Source: Thermoprotei archaeon (lineage in GTDB: Archaea; Thermoproteota; Thermoprotei_A; Sulfolobales; NBVN01). From it: a stretch of DNA of 6,306 nt. Position numbers and translations under genes: made by a program. Every line of letters begins with the position of its first letter. The first letter of the stretch is position 1. The notes under the pieces were generated by a model. That model searched no databases. It was not told the origin of the DNA and saw nothing but the letters and a program-made list of their open reading frames with translations. The stretch is taken from contig QMWS01000049.1 of NCBI GenBank assembly GCA_003661745.1, positions 1 through 6,306 on the forward strand. The letters are read 5' to 3'. This document shows, in pieces, positions 1 through 6,032 of the stretch.

Positions 1-987
1 ATAGATGTGGGAAGTTATAGCGTGAAGGTAGTAGCCTTAGAGAAAGAATTATTGAATAAGAGACCAATCCTTTCTTGTGCTATTGAATATTTACCTTCAC
101 GCAACCCTACTCCTTTTCAGGTTTCAGAATCTATTCGTAATGCACTGAAGAAGTTAAATTTACCTGTTTCTAAGGTTAACGTTTCTCTATGGGGAAGAGA
201 AGTTGTTACAAGATATATATATTTTCCTTTAATGCCCCGTTCAGAAATTATCAATGCTTTAAGGTTAGAGTGGGATAAACATATTTCTTTTAAGCTGGAG
301 GAGGTTATCTGGGATTTTCAACCTTTAGGTATTGTTAATGATCCTGTAAAAGGTAAACAAAGGTTAGTTTTATTGGTAGTAGCCAAGAAAGAATTTCTTG
401 AGCGGCAAATTCATTTATTAAAAGAAGCTAATATTGAGCCGGATATTATTGAGACCAATGTGACTTCTCTGGTAAATGCTTTTAATTTCTTGTATCCTTC
501 CCACCGCCGAGATTCCCTACTTGCCTTGATGAATATAGGAGAATTAGTTACCAATCTGATTATTCTAAAAGACGGGATGCCGCGTTTCTCACGGAATATT
601 CTTTTTGGAGGCCAGGATATTACTCATCTTATAGCCCAGAAGAAACACATAGATTTTCTAAAAGCACAGGAACTTAAACATAGTTTTAAAGGAGAGGATG
701 GAGAGATTTCCTCTATTATAAATAGTGGATTAGAGAGTTTAGTCAATGAAGTAAATCTTTCTCTTGAGTATTTAAAGGAGGAATTAGGAAGAGAAGTAGA
801 GACAATATATATCTGTGGTGGTTCTTTACATTTATATGGAATAGAGGAATTCTTAAGAGAAATTTTACAAGTTAGGATAGAAACATGGGGATCAGATGAG
901 AAGTTTTGTTTTGCTTCTGATAATTTTCGCAAGGAATGGGAAGAGTGTTTTTTTGAATTGGTAGTAGCTTTGGGTTCAGCTTTATAA
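1..987 (+). CDS. pilM: Type IV pilus assembly protein PilM, 5'-truncated by the window edge
   Basis: Actin-like cytoplasmic protein that in type IV pilus systems binds the PilN tail and links the inner-membrane alignment complex to the motor. The frame is open from base 1 and reads IDVGSYSVKVVAL, the first phosphate-binding motif of PilM, which normally sits a few residues after the start. The GTG at 7 lies inside this motif and is not the true start, so only a few N-terminal codons are missing. Other family hallmarks are the FPLMPRSEI...LEWDKHISFKLEEVIWDFQPLG segment (about residues 75-110), the DGMPRFSRNILFGGQDIT segment (about 191-208), the ICGGSLHLYGIEEFL segment near the C-terminus, and the ending VALGSAL. 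The second phosphate motif reads MNIGE, with Asn (codon 532-534) where an Asp is usual. Instead of pilN, a PilZ gene follows after 7 bases. Family assignment is firm; ATPase activity is uncertain. Confidence 0.9.
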   Translation: MDVGSYSVKVVALEKELLNKRPILSCAIEYLPSRNPTPFQVSESIRNALKKLNLPVSKVNVSLWGREVVTRYIYFPLMPRSEIINALRLEWDKHISFKLEEVIWDFQPLGIVNDPVKGKQRLVLLVVAKKEFLERQIHLLKEANIEPDIIETNVTSLVNAFNFLYPSHRRDSLLALMNIGELVTNLIILKDGMPRFSRNILFGGQDITHLIAQKKHIDFLKAQELKHSFKGEDGEISSIINSGLESLVNEVNLSLEYLKEELGREVETIYICGGSLHLYGIEEFLREILQVRIETWGSDEKFCFASDNFRKEWEECFFELVVALGSAL

Positions 988-994
988 CTATATA

Positions 995-1306
995 ATGGAA
1001 AGGAGACGTTTTTTACGTATCTCTGCTTCTTTACCTTTTAAGTTTAAGAAGATAGGGTATGTTTCAAAGGAAAGTAGCATCAGTAAAGATTTGAATATTC
1101 AGGGAGTAAGATTCCTTTCCCAAAAATTCTTACCTGTATCTACTAATATCAAAGTAGAAATTAAATTGCATAAGGATAAGGAACCATTAAGATTTATTGC
1201 TAAAACTTTGTGGATAAAATCTCGTAGTGAGAACTTATATGAGATAGGAGCAAAGATTATCCAGATAAGCAAAGATAATGTTAAGATTCTTTCAGAACTA
1301 TCTTGA
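995..1306 (+). CDS. Small PilZ-domain protein, probable c-di-GMP receptor
   Basis: A 103-residue protein that is essentially a single PilZ domain. It starts MERRRFLRIS, giving the RxxxR motif (Arg4 and Arg8), and carries DLNIQGVRF (residues 32-40), matching the (D/N)xSxxG motif except that Ser is replaced by Asn34. The rest alternates beta-strand-like segments (FIAKTLWI, LYEIGAKIIQI). In the family these two motifs bind cyclic di-GMP and pass the signal to pilus, flagellar or polysaccharide machinery. The ATG at 995 is chosen because the Arg motif begins at residue 3 and no in-frame alternative lies nearby. No clear Shine-Dalgarno precedes it, so translation is probably coupled to pilM, whose stop is 7 bases upstream. 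An AGGAG occurs just inside the gene but serves no visible start. A role in controlling type IV pili is inferred from the pilM neighbour only. Confidence 0.85.
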   Translation: MERRRFLRISASLPFKFKKIGYVSKESSISKDLNIQGVRFLSQKFLPVSTNIKVEIKLHKDKEPLRFIAKTLWIKSRSENLYEIGAKIIQISKDNVKILSELS

Positions 1307-1323
1307 TTAAATTTTAAGGACAT

Positions 1324-1347
1324 ATGAAATACATACTTCTAAAAGTG
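1324..1347 (+). other. Possible orphan start: AAGGA plus ATG opening a 7-codon ORF
   Basis: AAGGA at 1316-1320 lies three bases before an ATG that opens MKYILLKV and then hits TAG. A ribosome site followed by a lysine and hydrophobic N-terminus looks like the preserved start of a gene whose body has decayed. It could be the original start of the interrupted reading frame seen at 1446-1838, but the two are in different frames and no continuous path joins them. It may equally be chance. Confidence 0.25.
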
Positions 1348-1426
1348 TAGATATATTCTTATTCTGAACTCTGAAATGTGCGATTTTTTATTTTCCTTCT
1401 AGGAAAAATATACAAAGGTGTTACCA

Positions 1427-1447
1427 TTCTAACCTACGCGGTTAGAA
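1427..1447. repeat. Perfect 8-bp hairpin with 5-base loop
   Basis: TTCTAACC and GGTTAGAA form a perfect 8-bp stem around the loop TACGC. No T-tract follows (the next bases are AAGTGGTTTAGG), so it does not look like an intrinsic terminator. It lies 120 bases after the PilZ gene and just before the interrupted reading frame. It could be an RNA-processing or stability element at the end of the pilM-PilZ transcript, a repetitive extragenic palindrome, or a dyad bound by a protein. Nothing in the window distinguishes these. Confidence 0.5.
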
Positions 1448-1838
1448 AAGTGGTTTAGGTATCTTAAAGTTCCAGGAGACAATACTCAATGGAGAATGGC
1501 AAGACTGGTGGCAAAGGCAAAGAGATGAGAAAATAGAGATAAATTATATTCCTTCACCCCTAAGTGCTACACAAGTCTTAAAAGATAAAGCTATATCGCC
1601 ATTTATAGAGGCTCAGATACCATTTTTAAGAGGCCCGGATTAGGATAAACCCTGGGTGGGGGTATTAAAGGTAAAGAAGTTTACAAGGGCCCGGTATTTT
1701 GGCCAATAAGCCATTTTAAAAAGTAAAGGAATGTTTAGTATGGGTGAAAATATAGATAGTATAGGATAAGAACTAATCTTTGATATATTCAAAACTAACC
1801 AAAAAGAGGTTGTGGTAGGTTTATATTACACCTTTTGA
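1446..1838 (+). pseudogene. Decayed gene of unknown family, one frame with three internal stops
   Basis: One frame reads as plausible protein for 65 codons (through WQDWWQRQRDEK, then INYIPSPLSATQVLKDKAI and PFIEAQIPFLRGPD). It meets TAG at 1641 and continues in the same frame as DKPWVGVLKVKKFTRARYFGQ. After TAA at 1707 comes AILKSKGMFSMGENIDSIG, and after TAA at 1767 comes ELIFDIFKTNQKEVVVGLYY, ending at TGA 1836. The segments between stops are balanced in composition and contain Trp, Gly and Pro, unlike random AT-rich translation, which suggests one gene inactivated by point mutations. Another frame over 1433-1519 also looks protein-like (TRLEKWFRYLKVPGDNTQ), so the 5' part may additionally be frameshifted. 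I do not recognise the family and assign no function. A non-coding origin cannot be excluded. Confidence 0.45.
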
Positions 1839-1897
1839 CAAATTAACATTAAAAAACTACCCCCAAATACTTGATGTGGACATTTGAAGATATTTTC

Positions 1898-1926
1898 TGT
1901 AACCCCAATATGATAATGTCCTATTT
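1898..1926 (+). repeat. Left terminal inverted repeat of the insertion sequence
   Basis: It begins TGTAACCCCAAT and contains AATGTCCTATTT. Aligned without gaps to the reverse complement of 3266-3294, 21 of 29 positions match, including blocks CCAAT and AATGTCC. A related second copy follows directly at 1929-1950 (starts CCAACG, ends AATGTTATGTTT; 14 of 22 positions match the first), so this end carries a tandem pair of probable transposase-binding motifs. An alternative outer boundary at 1942, where GTTATGTTTCAAACC resembles the right end inverted with a 2-base gap, is possible but gives a shorter match. Confidence 0.6.
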
Positions 1927-1959
1927 AGCCAACGTAGAAATGTTATGTTTCAAACCTGC

Positions 1960-1965
1960 TATAAT
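1960..1965 (+). promoter_or_regulatory. Extended -10 promoter of the transposase
   Basis: A perfect TATAAT preceded by TGC forms the extended -10 motif TGCTATAAT, 23 bases before the transposase ATG. No good -35 box is present at 16-18 bases upstream (GAAATG or AAATGT), which an extended -10 can tolerate. AGGAGGG at 1978-1984 then gives a strong ribosome site 4 bases before ATG 1989. The promoter overlaps the inner end of the left-terminal repeats, so bound transposase could repress its own gene; that is inference. Confidence 0.55.
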
Positions 1966-1988
1966 ACCCTTTGTGAAAGGAGGGTATT

Positions 1989-3266
1989 ATGGCAGAGAAG
2001 GACATTATCGCAATGACCCAGAAAGAATTAAAACGTTTGTATATAATAAAACAGATTTTGGAAAGAAAACTAAAACAAATTGAAGCAGCAGAATTGCTTG
2101 ATTTAAGCTCAAGACAGATACGCAGAATAGTTAAGAAGGTAGGTGAGGAAAGGGAGAAGGGAATAATTCATAGATTACGAGGCCAACCCTCTCATAGGAG
2201 GTTGCCTGAGCGAATAAAGAATAAAGTAATAGCCTTATACAGAAAAAATACCAAGGATTTGGGCCGACGTTAGCAAGTGAAAACTCTTTGAAATAAATAA
2301 GATTAAAATAAGTGATGAGACCTTACGACTCTGGCTTATTGAGAAAGGAGAATGGCAGAAACAACGCAAGCACAGAAAGCATAGGAGTTGGCGCCAGCGT
2401 AAACACTATTTTGGAGAGATGGTGCAAATGGATGGCTCACATCACGACTGGTTTGAAGGCAGAGGAGAAAAGTGTGTGCTTATGGGCTATATTGACGATG
2501 CTACAAGCACAAGATTTGCCTGTTTCTACAGATATGAAGGCACAATACCTACTTTTGACAGTCTTAAACGTTATATAAAGCGCTATGGTATACCCAAAAG
2601 CCTGTATTTAAACAAGCATACTGCCTATAAATCAACACAAACCTACAATTGAGGATGAATTAAACAACAGAAAACACCTAAGCCAGCTTGAGAGAGCAGT
2701 CCACCAGTTAAGTATAGAGATAATACACGCCAATTCTCCCCAGGCAAAAGGTAGAGCAGAGCGTTCATTTAAAACATACCAGGACAGACTGATAAAAGAA
2801 ATGCACTTAAGAGGCATAAGTACAATAAAAGAAGCAAATAAATTTTTAAAAGAGTTTTTGCCTAAGCATAATAAAAGATTCAGTATTAAGCCTATAAAAA
2901 GCAACTTACATAGACCTTGATGCGATTTTATGTATAAAGACAGAGCATCCGGTAAGAGGAGATTTTACTATAGTCCTCAACAAAAAGCTTTACCAGATAC
3001 TAGATAAGAGCATTGCCAAAAAAGTAACAGTCCAGGAAAGAATAAATGGAAAGATGTATATTGTCTATAAAGGCAGGAGGTTAAAATATAAAGCAATAGT
3101 TGCAAGACCACCAAAAGAAAAATCCGAACCTAAACCAAGAAAGACTTATAGGCCTTCTATGGAGCATCCCTGGAAGAGATCATTGTATGAGAGAAGATTG
3201 ACAAAAGAAAAGGCTTTTTTACAAAGCAAAAAGGACAGAGAAAAATTAGCATTAGTTAAAGCCTAA
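1989..3266 (+). pseudogene. DDE transposase of ISNCY/IS1202-like type, broken by four frameshifts
   Basis: The family protein can be reassembled from four pieces. Frame one runs from ATG 1989 to about 2258 (helix-turn-helix around residues 28-50, then HRLRGQPSHRRLPERI). A lost base near 2260 leads into GPTLASE. A second lost base near 2282 leads into LFEINKIKISDETLRLWLIE and on through VQMDGSHHDWFEGRG to KHTAYKST (stop at 2650). A shift near 2640 leads into KPTIEDELNNRKHLSQLERA through NSPQAKGRAERSF to LHRP (stop at 2918). A last shift near 2915 leads into LDAILCIKTEHPVRGDFT through RRLTKEKAFLQSKKDREK to TAA 3264. Expected catalytic residues are Asp (codon 2431-2433) and Glu (2759-2761). The middle Asp, usual before KHT.YKS, is Asn here (AAC, 2611-2613). 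Four separate shifts without slippery heptamers argue for decay, not programmed frameshifting. No single stretch can give a working enzyme. Confidence 0.85.
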
Positions 3267-3294
3267 AACCGGACATTTTTAAATTGGTTTGACA
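3266..3294 (-). repeat. Right terminal inverted repeat of the insertion sequence
   Basis: Read on the minus strand it starts TGTCAAACCAAT and includes AAAAATGTCC, matching the left end at 21 of 29 positions. It begins at the last base of the transposase stop codon, so the right end has essentially no non-coding spacer. The outermost base is placed at 3294 because the ends then read TGT...ACA, as is common in IS elements; the exact limit could differ by a few bases. Confidence 0.6.
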
Positions 3295-3310
3295 TAACTT
3301 TATATTTTTC

Positions 3311-3338
3311 TTGACAAGCAATTTTATAGTATTACAAT
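3311..3338 (+). promoter_or_regulatory. Probable sigma-70 promoter of nikR
   Basis: TTGACA (3311-3316, perfect -35) and TACAAT (3333-3338, five of six matches to TATAAT) are separated by 16 bases and lie 18 bases before the nikR start. This leaves a very short leader, and the ribosome site AAAGG falls within it. GTATTAC at 3329-3335 overlaps the -10 and resembles one half of palindromic NikR operators of the GTATTAC or GTGTTAC type known in other bacteria. No matching second half is visible, so autoregulation is only a possibility. Confidence 0.6.
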
Positions 3339-3356
3339 TTTAAAAAAGGTGCTATC

Positions 3357-3761
3357 GTGAAGAGAGTAAAAAGATTTGGTGTATCTATAGAAGAAGATTT
3401 ACTTAAAGTAGTAGATGATTTTATTAAAAAGCATAAGTTTCCTAACAGGTCTTGTGCCCTTCGTTTTCTAATAAGAAAAAATTTAGTAGAAGAAAAATGG
3501 CAACAAAATAAAGAAGTTGCTGCGTGTCTTGTATTAGTTTATGACCATCATAGAAGAGGTTTAGTTAGCAAAGCCATAGAGATTCAACATAAATATCCGA
3601 GTTTAGTATTATCTACACAACATATCCATCTTGACCACCATAATTGTTTGGAGATGATTGCTTTAAAGGGAAAAGCAGAGCTATTAAGAGAATTAGCAGA
3701 TAGATTGATTGGTTTAAAAGGAATAAAACATGGTAGGCTTGTAGCTACTGCTATAGATTAA
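3357..3761 (+). CDS. nikR: Nickel-responsive transcriptional regulator NikR
   Basis: Ribbon-helix-helix repressor that binds DNA when loaded with Ni(II) and controls nickel uptake genes. The 134-residue product matches the usual NikR length (E. coli 133). Residues 1-45 form the ribbon-helix-helix domain (KRFGVSIEEDLLKVVDDFI, then NRSCALRFLIR, the conserved NRSEAIRD-like helix). Residues 53-134 form the ACT-like sensor domain. The high-affinity square-planar nickel ligands of E. coli NikR (His76, His87, His89, Cys95) align with His78, His89, His91 and Cys97, all present, and LKG plus RHG-like (KHGRL) motifs follow. The start is GTG at 3357, with AAAGG at 3345-3349 giving suitable spacing; the protein then begins MKRVKRFGVS as expected for the family. 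It has its own promoter and precedes the porin and importer genes, which are its likely targets. Confidence 0.95.
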   Translation: MKRVKRFGVSIEEDLLKVVDDFIKKHKFPNRSCALRFLIRKNLVEEKWQQNKEVAACLVLVYDHHRRGLVSKAIEIQHKYPSLVLSTQHIHLDHHNCLEMIALKGKAELLRELADRLIGLKGIKHGRLVATAID

Positions 3762-3777
3762 TTTTTTTTTATATTTG

Positions 3778-3803
3778 GTAACACGATTATTAAATAAGTA
3801 ACA
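3778..3803 (+). promoter_or_regulatory. Candidate regulator-binding repeat upstream of the porin
   Basis: GTAACA occurs twice in direct orientation, starting at 3778 and 3798, exactly 20 bases or about two helical turns apart, in the 78-base gap between nikR and the porin. The first copy reads GTAACAC, identical to a half-site of the GTGTTAC...GTAACAC NikR palindrome described in some other proteobacterial groups. The arrangement here is direct rather than inverted, and no GTGTTAC partner is seen. It is therefore only a candidate operator. No convincing -35/-10 pair was found in this gap, so the porin may also be read from the nikR promoter. Confidence 0.3.
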
Positions 3804-3839
3804 ATAAAAACTTAGCCATAAGAATAAAAAGGGGGTTTT

Positions 3840-5081
3840 ATGCAGAAGGCCTGGAAAAGACTGATAACGTGTGTTTTTTTATTCTTTACTTTTATTGCTT
3901 TTTGTGAGGATATTAAAGAGGAGATTAATATCTTGAAGGAAAAAGTTATAGAGTTGGAAGAAAAGATTGAAAATCAAAAAAATAATACAGATAGTTTAGC
4001 GAAAATAGAGGATATTCTCGAGGGAATAAATATAGAAGGAGCACTTACTTTTGTAATTCAAGGAGCTTCTTATGCCAACGCAGATAATTTATCTAGCAGT
4101 AAGGAGAGCATAACAGATGCATCCTATTCATTTGATTTGGTGCTGGAAAAAGGACTTTCTGTTTGTAGTAAAGTATATCTTCATTTTGAAAGTGGAAGTG
4201 GAGATGGGGTTACAGATGAACTAAAAGTATTTAGTAATGTAAATGCTGATGCTACAGGAAATGAAAATTTTAATCTAATTGAAGCGTGGTATGAATATTG
4301 TTCTAAACGGTTTCCTTTAACTTTAACATTAGGTAAAATTGATGCTACTTCCTATATTGATACTAATGAATATGCTAATGATGAGACTACTCAATTTTTA
4401 GGAGGGATTTTTAAGAATTCTCCTGTATTAGAATTTCCTGATAGTAATTCAGCAGGAATAAGAGTATATTTTGATCCCATAGATATTTTAGATGTTAATT
4501 TTGTAGCAATAGACGCAGATTCTGATTGGGAGGATATATTTGAAAATATATTTGTTGCCATTCAGTTTAATTTTAAACCACAGTTGTTAAATAGGGCAAG
4601 TAACTATAGAATCTATGTATGGTTGAATGATAAAAATCATATTAGGTGGAGCAATGTCAATAATACCAAGAAAAAAGGATATGGTTTCGGGATAAGTATT
4701 GATCAGGAGTTGGTAGATAATTTAGGAGCTTTTATGCGCTATGGCTGGCAAAATCCTAAGGTTTATGTGGAAGGTGGAAACTTTTCTTTGGAACATTTCT
4801 ATAGTTTAGGTTTTCAGCTTAAGGGAGCTTTATGGAATAGAAGTGACGACACTTTCGCTTTTGTTTTTGGCCAAGTTTTTGCTTCTTCCGATTACAAGGA
4901 TGCGAATGCTTTAAAAGCAAAATCAGAGAAGCATCTGGAGATTTATTATAGTTTTAAAGTAAATAACCATTTAACTTTAACTCTTGATTTCCAGGCTATT
5001 AAAGACCCCTATGGTAGTGACGCTATAAATGGTAGTGAGACTATTTTTGTGGGTGGTTTGAGGACACAGATTGATTTGTAA
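3840..5081 (+). CDS. OprB-like outer-membrane porin in the nickel operon
   Basis: Predicted 413-residue secreted beta-barrel. Residues 1-21 are a signal peptide (KR followed by a hydrophobic run ending FIAFC); the Cys at 22 lacks a proper lipobox, since Phe precedes it. Residues 23-62 are a Glu/Lys-rich heptad-like coiled coil (EEINILKEKVIELEEKIENQ), probably a periplasmic or peptidoglycan-proximal segment. From residue 64 the chain is barrel-like, with alternating polar and hydrophobic strands. It includes LGKIDATSYIDTNEYANDETTQFLGG (165-189) and GIRVYFDPIDILDVNFVAID, typical of carbohydrate-selective porin OprB-like proteins. The end, RTQIDL, carries Leu instead of the usual terminal Phe. 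The ribosome site GGGGG lies 4 bases before ATG 3840. It lies between nikR and nikM, with only 16 bases to nikM, so co-transcription is likely and a role in nickel passage across the outer membrane is inferred. The substrate cannot be read from sequence. Confidence 0.8.
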   Translation: MQKAWKRLITCVFLFFTFIAFCEDIKEEINILKEKVIELEEKIENQKNNTDSLAKIEDILEGINIEGALTFVIQGASYANADNLSSSKESITDASYSFDLVLEKGLSVCSKVYLHFESGSGDGVTDELKVFSNVNADATGNENFNLIEAWYEYCSKRFPLTLTLGKIDATSYIDTNEYANDETTQFLGGIFKNSPVLEFPDSNSAGIRVYFDPIDILDVNFVAIDADSDWEDIFENIFVAIQFNFKPQLLNRASNYRIYVWLNDKNHIRWSNVNNTKKKGYGFGISIDQELVDNLGAFMRYGWQNPKVYVEGGNFSLEHFYSLGFQLKGALWNRSDDTFAFVFGQVFASSDYKDANALKAKSEKHLEIYYSFKVNNHLTLTLDFQAIKDPYGSDAINGSETIFVGGLRTQIDL

Positions 5082-5097
5082 AAAAGGAGGAGATATA

Positions 5098-5727
5098 ATG
5101 CATATACCAGACGGTTTTCTAACGGTAAATACATGGGGGCCTTGTTGGTTGGTTTCTTTTTTTGGTTTGGGCTATTGCATAAAGAAGACGAAGGAAGTAT
5201 TAAGAGACAGAATGGTTCCTCTTATGGGAATAATGGCAGCTTTTATTTTTTCTGCACAGATGCTTAATTTTCCCATCGCAGGAGGTACTTCCGGGCATCT
5301 TTTAGGAGGAGTTTTGGCGGCTATTTTACTAGGCCCCTACGCAGGAGCAATTGTTATTGCTGTTGTATTAACTGCACAGTGTTTTATTTTTCAAGATGGA
5401 GGAGTTACTGCGCTGGGAGCAAATATTTTTAATATGTCTTTCATTCCTGCTTTTTTTGGGTATTTTATTTATAATATTACAAAAAATATTGTAAAAAAAG
5501 ATAAGGGAATTGTTATTGGTGCTGGTGTAGCTTCCTGGCTTTCTGTTGTTATTGCTTCTGGTGTGTGTGCTTTAGAATTAGCAATCTCAGAAACCTCTCC
5601 TTTAAAAATTGCATTGCCTGCGATGGTTAGTGTTCATGTCCTTATTGGCATAGGAGAAGCAATAATTACATGTTTAGTTATTGGCTTCGTCTTAAAGGTA
5701 AGGCCCGATTTAATATATAATAAATAA
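5098..5727 (+). CDS. nikM: ECF-type nickel transporter substrate-binding membrane protein NikM (CbiM family)
   Basis: Integral membrane S-component that binds the metal for an energy-coupling-factor importer. The true start is ATG 5098, because the protein then begins MHIPDGFL, the invariant N-terminus whose free amino group and His2 coordinate the metal. The strong ribosome site GGAGGAG lies 5 bases upstream. An in-frame start at 5071 would add nine residues and destroy that site. The third ligand, His67, lies in the conserved MLNFPIAGGTSGHLLGG segment (55-71). The 209 residues contain about six or seven hydrophobic helices. CbiM (cobalt) and NikM (nickel) share these motifs. Nickel is preferred here because nikR is nearby and the next gene encodes a PDGLE-type NikN rather than a typical CbiN. 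The gene follows the porin by 16 bases and precedes nikN by 11, consistent with one operon. Confidence 0.9.
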   Translation: MHIPDGFLTVNTWGPCWLVSFFGLGYCIKKTKEVLRDRMVPLMGIMAAFIFSAQMLNFPIAGGTSGHLLGGVLAAILLGPYAGAIVIAVVLTAQCFIFQDGGVTALGANIFNMSFIPAFFGYFIYNITKNIVKKDKGIVIGAGVASWLSVVIASGVCALELAISETSPLKIALPAMVSVHVLIGIGEAIITCLVIGFVLKVRPDLIYNK

Positions 5728-5738
5728 GGGGGGTTAAG

Positions 5739-6032
5739 ATGACAAAGAGAGATATATTTTATGGGTTGATGATAGCTCTTTTTCTTGCTATAGTAGTTTC
5801 TCCATTTGCTTCACCATGGCCTGACGGATTAGAAAAAGTTGCTCAGAGCAAAGGATTTATGGATAAAGAAAGAGAGCATCCTCTTATTTTATCACCATTT
5901 TCTGATTATCTCTGGCCCAATTTGGACAATGAAAAAATAGCCACTGCGTTAGCAGGGGGAGTAGGGGCTCTTTTTGTTTTTATTGCTGGTTATGGAATGG
6001 GAATGTTAATTAAGTTACTTAAAAGAAAGTGA
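5739..6032 (+). CDS. nikN: Nickel transporter accessory membrane protein NikN (PDGLE domain)
   Basis: Small 97-residue membrane protein that accompanies NikM, either as a separate chain as here or fused to its C-terminus in other species. It has an N-terminal transmembrane helix (about residues 5-22), an extracytoplasmic loop, and a C-terminal helix (about 68-92) followed by basic LLKRK. The signature PDGLEKVAQSKGF occupies residues 28-40, and the loop ends with PFSDYLWP, as in the PDGLE family. Its role is to assist metal insertion or opening of NikM; the mechanism for this subtype is not shown here. GGGGGG at 5728-5733 lies 5 bases before the ATG and directly after the nikM stop, giving tight coupling. 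The stop overlaps the next start by 4 bases (GTGA). Confidence 0.88.
   Translation: MTKRDIFYGLMIALFLAIVVSPFASPWPDGLEKVAQSKGFMDKEREHPLILSPFSDYLWPNLDNEKIATALAGGVGALFVFIAGYGMGMLIKLLKRK

Larger units (their letters stand above)
1898..3294 (+). mobile_element. Inactivated insertion sequence, ISNCY/IS1202-like
   Basis: A 1,397-bp element with a single transposase frame on the + strand, bounded by imperfect inverted repeats that start TGT and end ACA (1898-1926 and 3266-3294, 21 of 29 positions matching). The transposase has the layout of the ISNCY/IS1202-like group: an N-terminal helix-turn-helix beginning near MTQKELKRL, the MDGSHHDWFEGRG motif, and the KGRAERSFKTYQDRL motif. The gene is broken by several frameshifts, so the copy is dead unless complemented. 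No convincing target duplication is visible. The left flank ends GATATTTTC, and a similar ATATTTTTC lies 8-16 bases beyond the right end, which could be the trace of a long degenerate duplication but is weak in AT-rich DNA. The right end lies 16 bases before the -35 box of nikR. Confidence 0.75.

Noticed and set aside
624..932. Minus-strand open frame of 102 codons
   Set aside because: It lies wholly within the well-supported pilM gene, shows no recognisable motif and is a shadow frame.
1099..1323. Minus-strand open frame of 74 codons
   Set aside because: It overlaps most of the PilZ gene, whose motifs are clear on the other strand.
1871..2083. Plus-strand frame starting upstream of the transposase
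   Set aside because: It runs through the element's left end, promoter and ribosome site and overlaps the real transposase start out of frame.
2240..2300. Programmed ribosomal frameshifting in the transposase
   Set aside because: The shifts near 2260 and 2282 lack a typical slippery heptamer with downstream structure, and two further shifts follow, which fits decay.
2312..2578. Plus-strand frame of 88 codons inside the element
   Set aside because: It is out of frame with the recognisable transposase sequence LRLWLIE...MDGSHHDWFEGRG covering the same bases.
2632..2904. Minus-strand open frame of 90 codons
   Set aside because: It is opposite the conserved KGRAER region of the transposase, which explains the sequence.
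1878..3278. GGACATTT at 1878-1885 and 3271-3278 as a target-site duplication
   Set aside because: The right copy lies inside the right terminal repeat, so the pair cannot flank the element; it is an 8-base match in AT-rich DNA.
3733..3770. Intrinsic terminator after nikR (TAGC...GCTA before a run of nine T)
   Set aside because: The stem is only about four base pairs and about ten bases separate it from the T-run, so it is too weak to call.
5082..5097. Cobalamin or nickel-cobalt riboswitch before nikM
   Set aside because: Only 16 bases separate the porin and nikM, and no riboswitch-like conserved boxes or hairpins were seen here or in the 78-base nikR-porin gap.
5071..5100. Upstream start of nikM at 5071
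   Set aside because: It would put nine residues before MHIPDGFL, whose free N-terminus and His2 bind the metal, and it overlaps the porin stop and the ribosome site.
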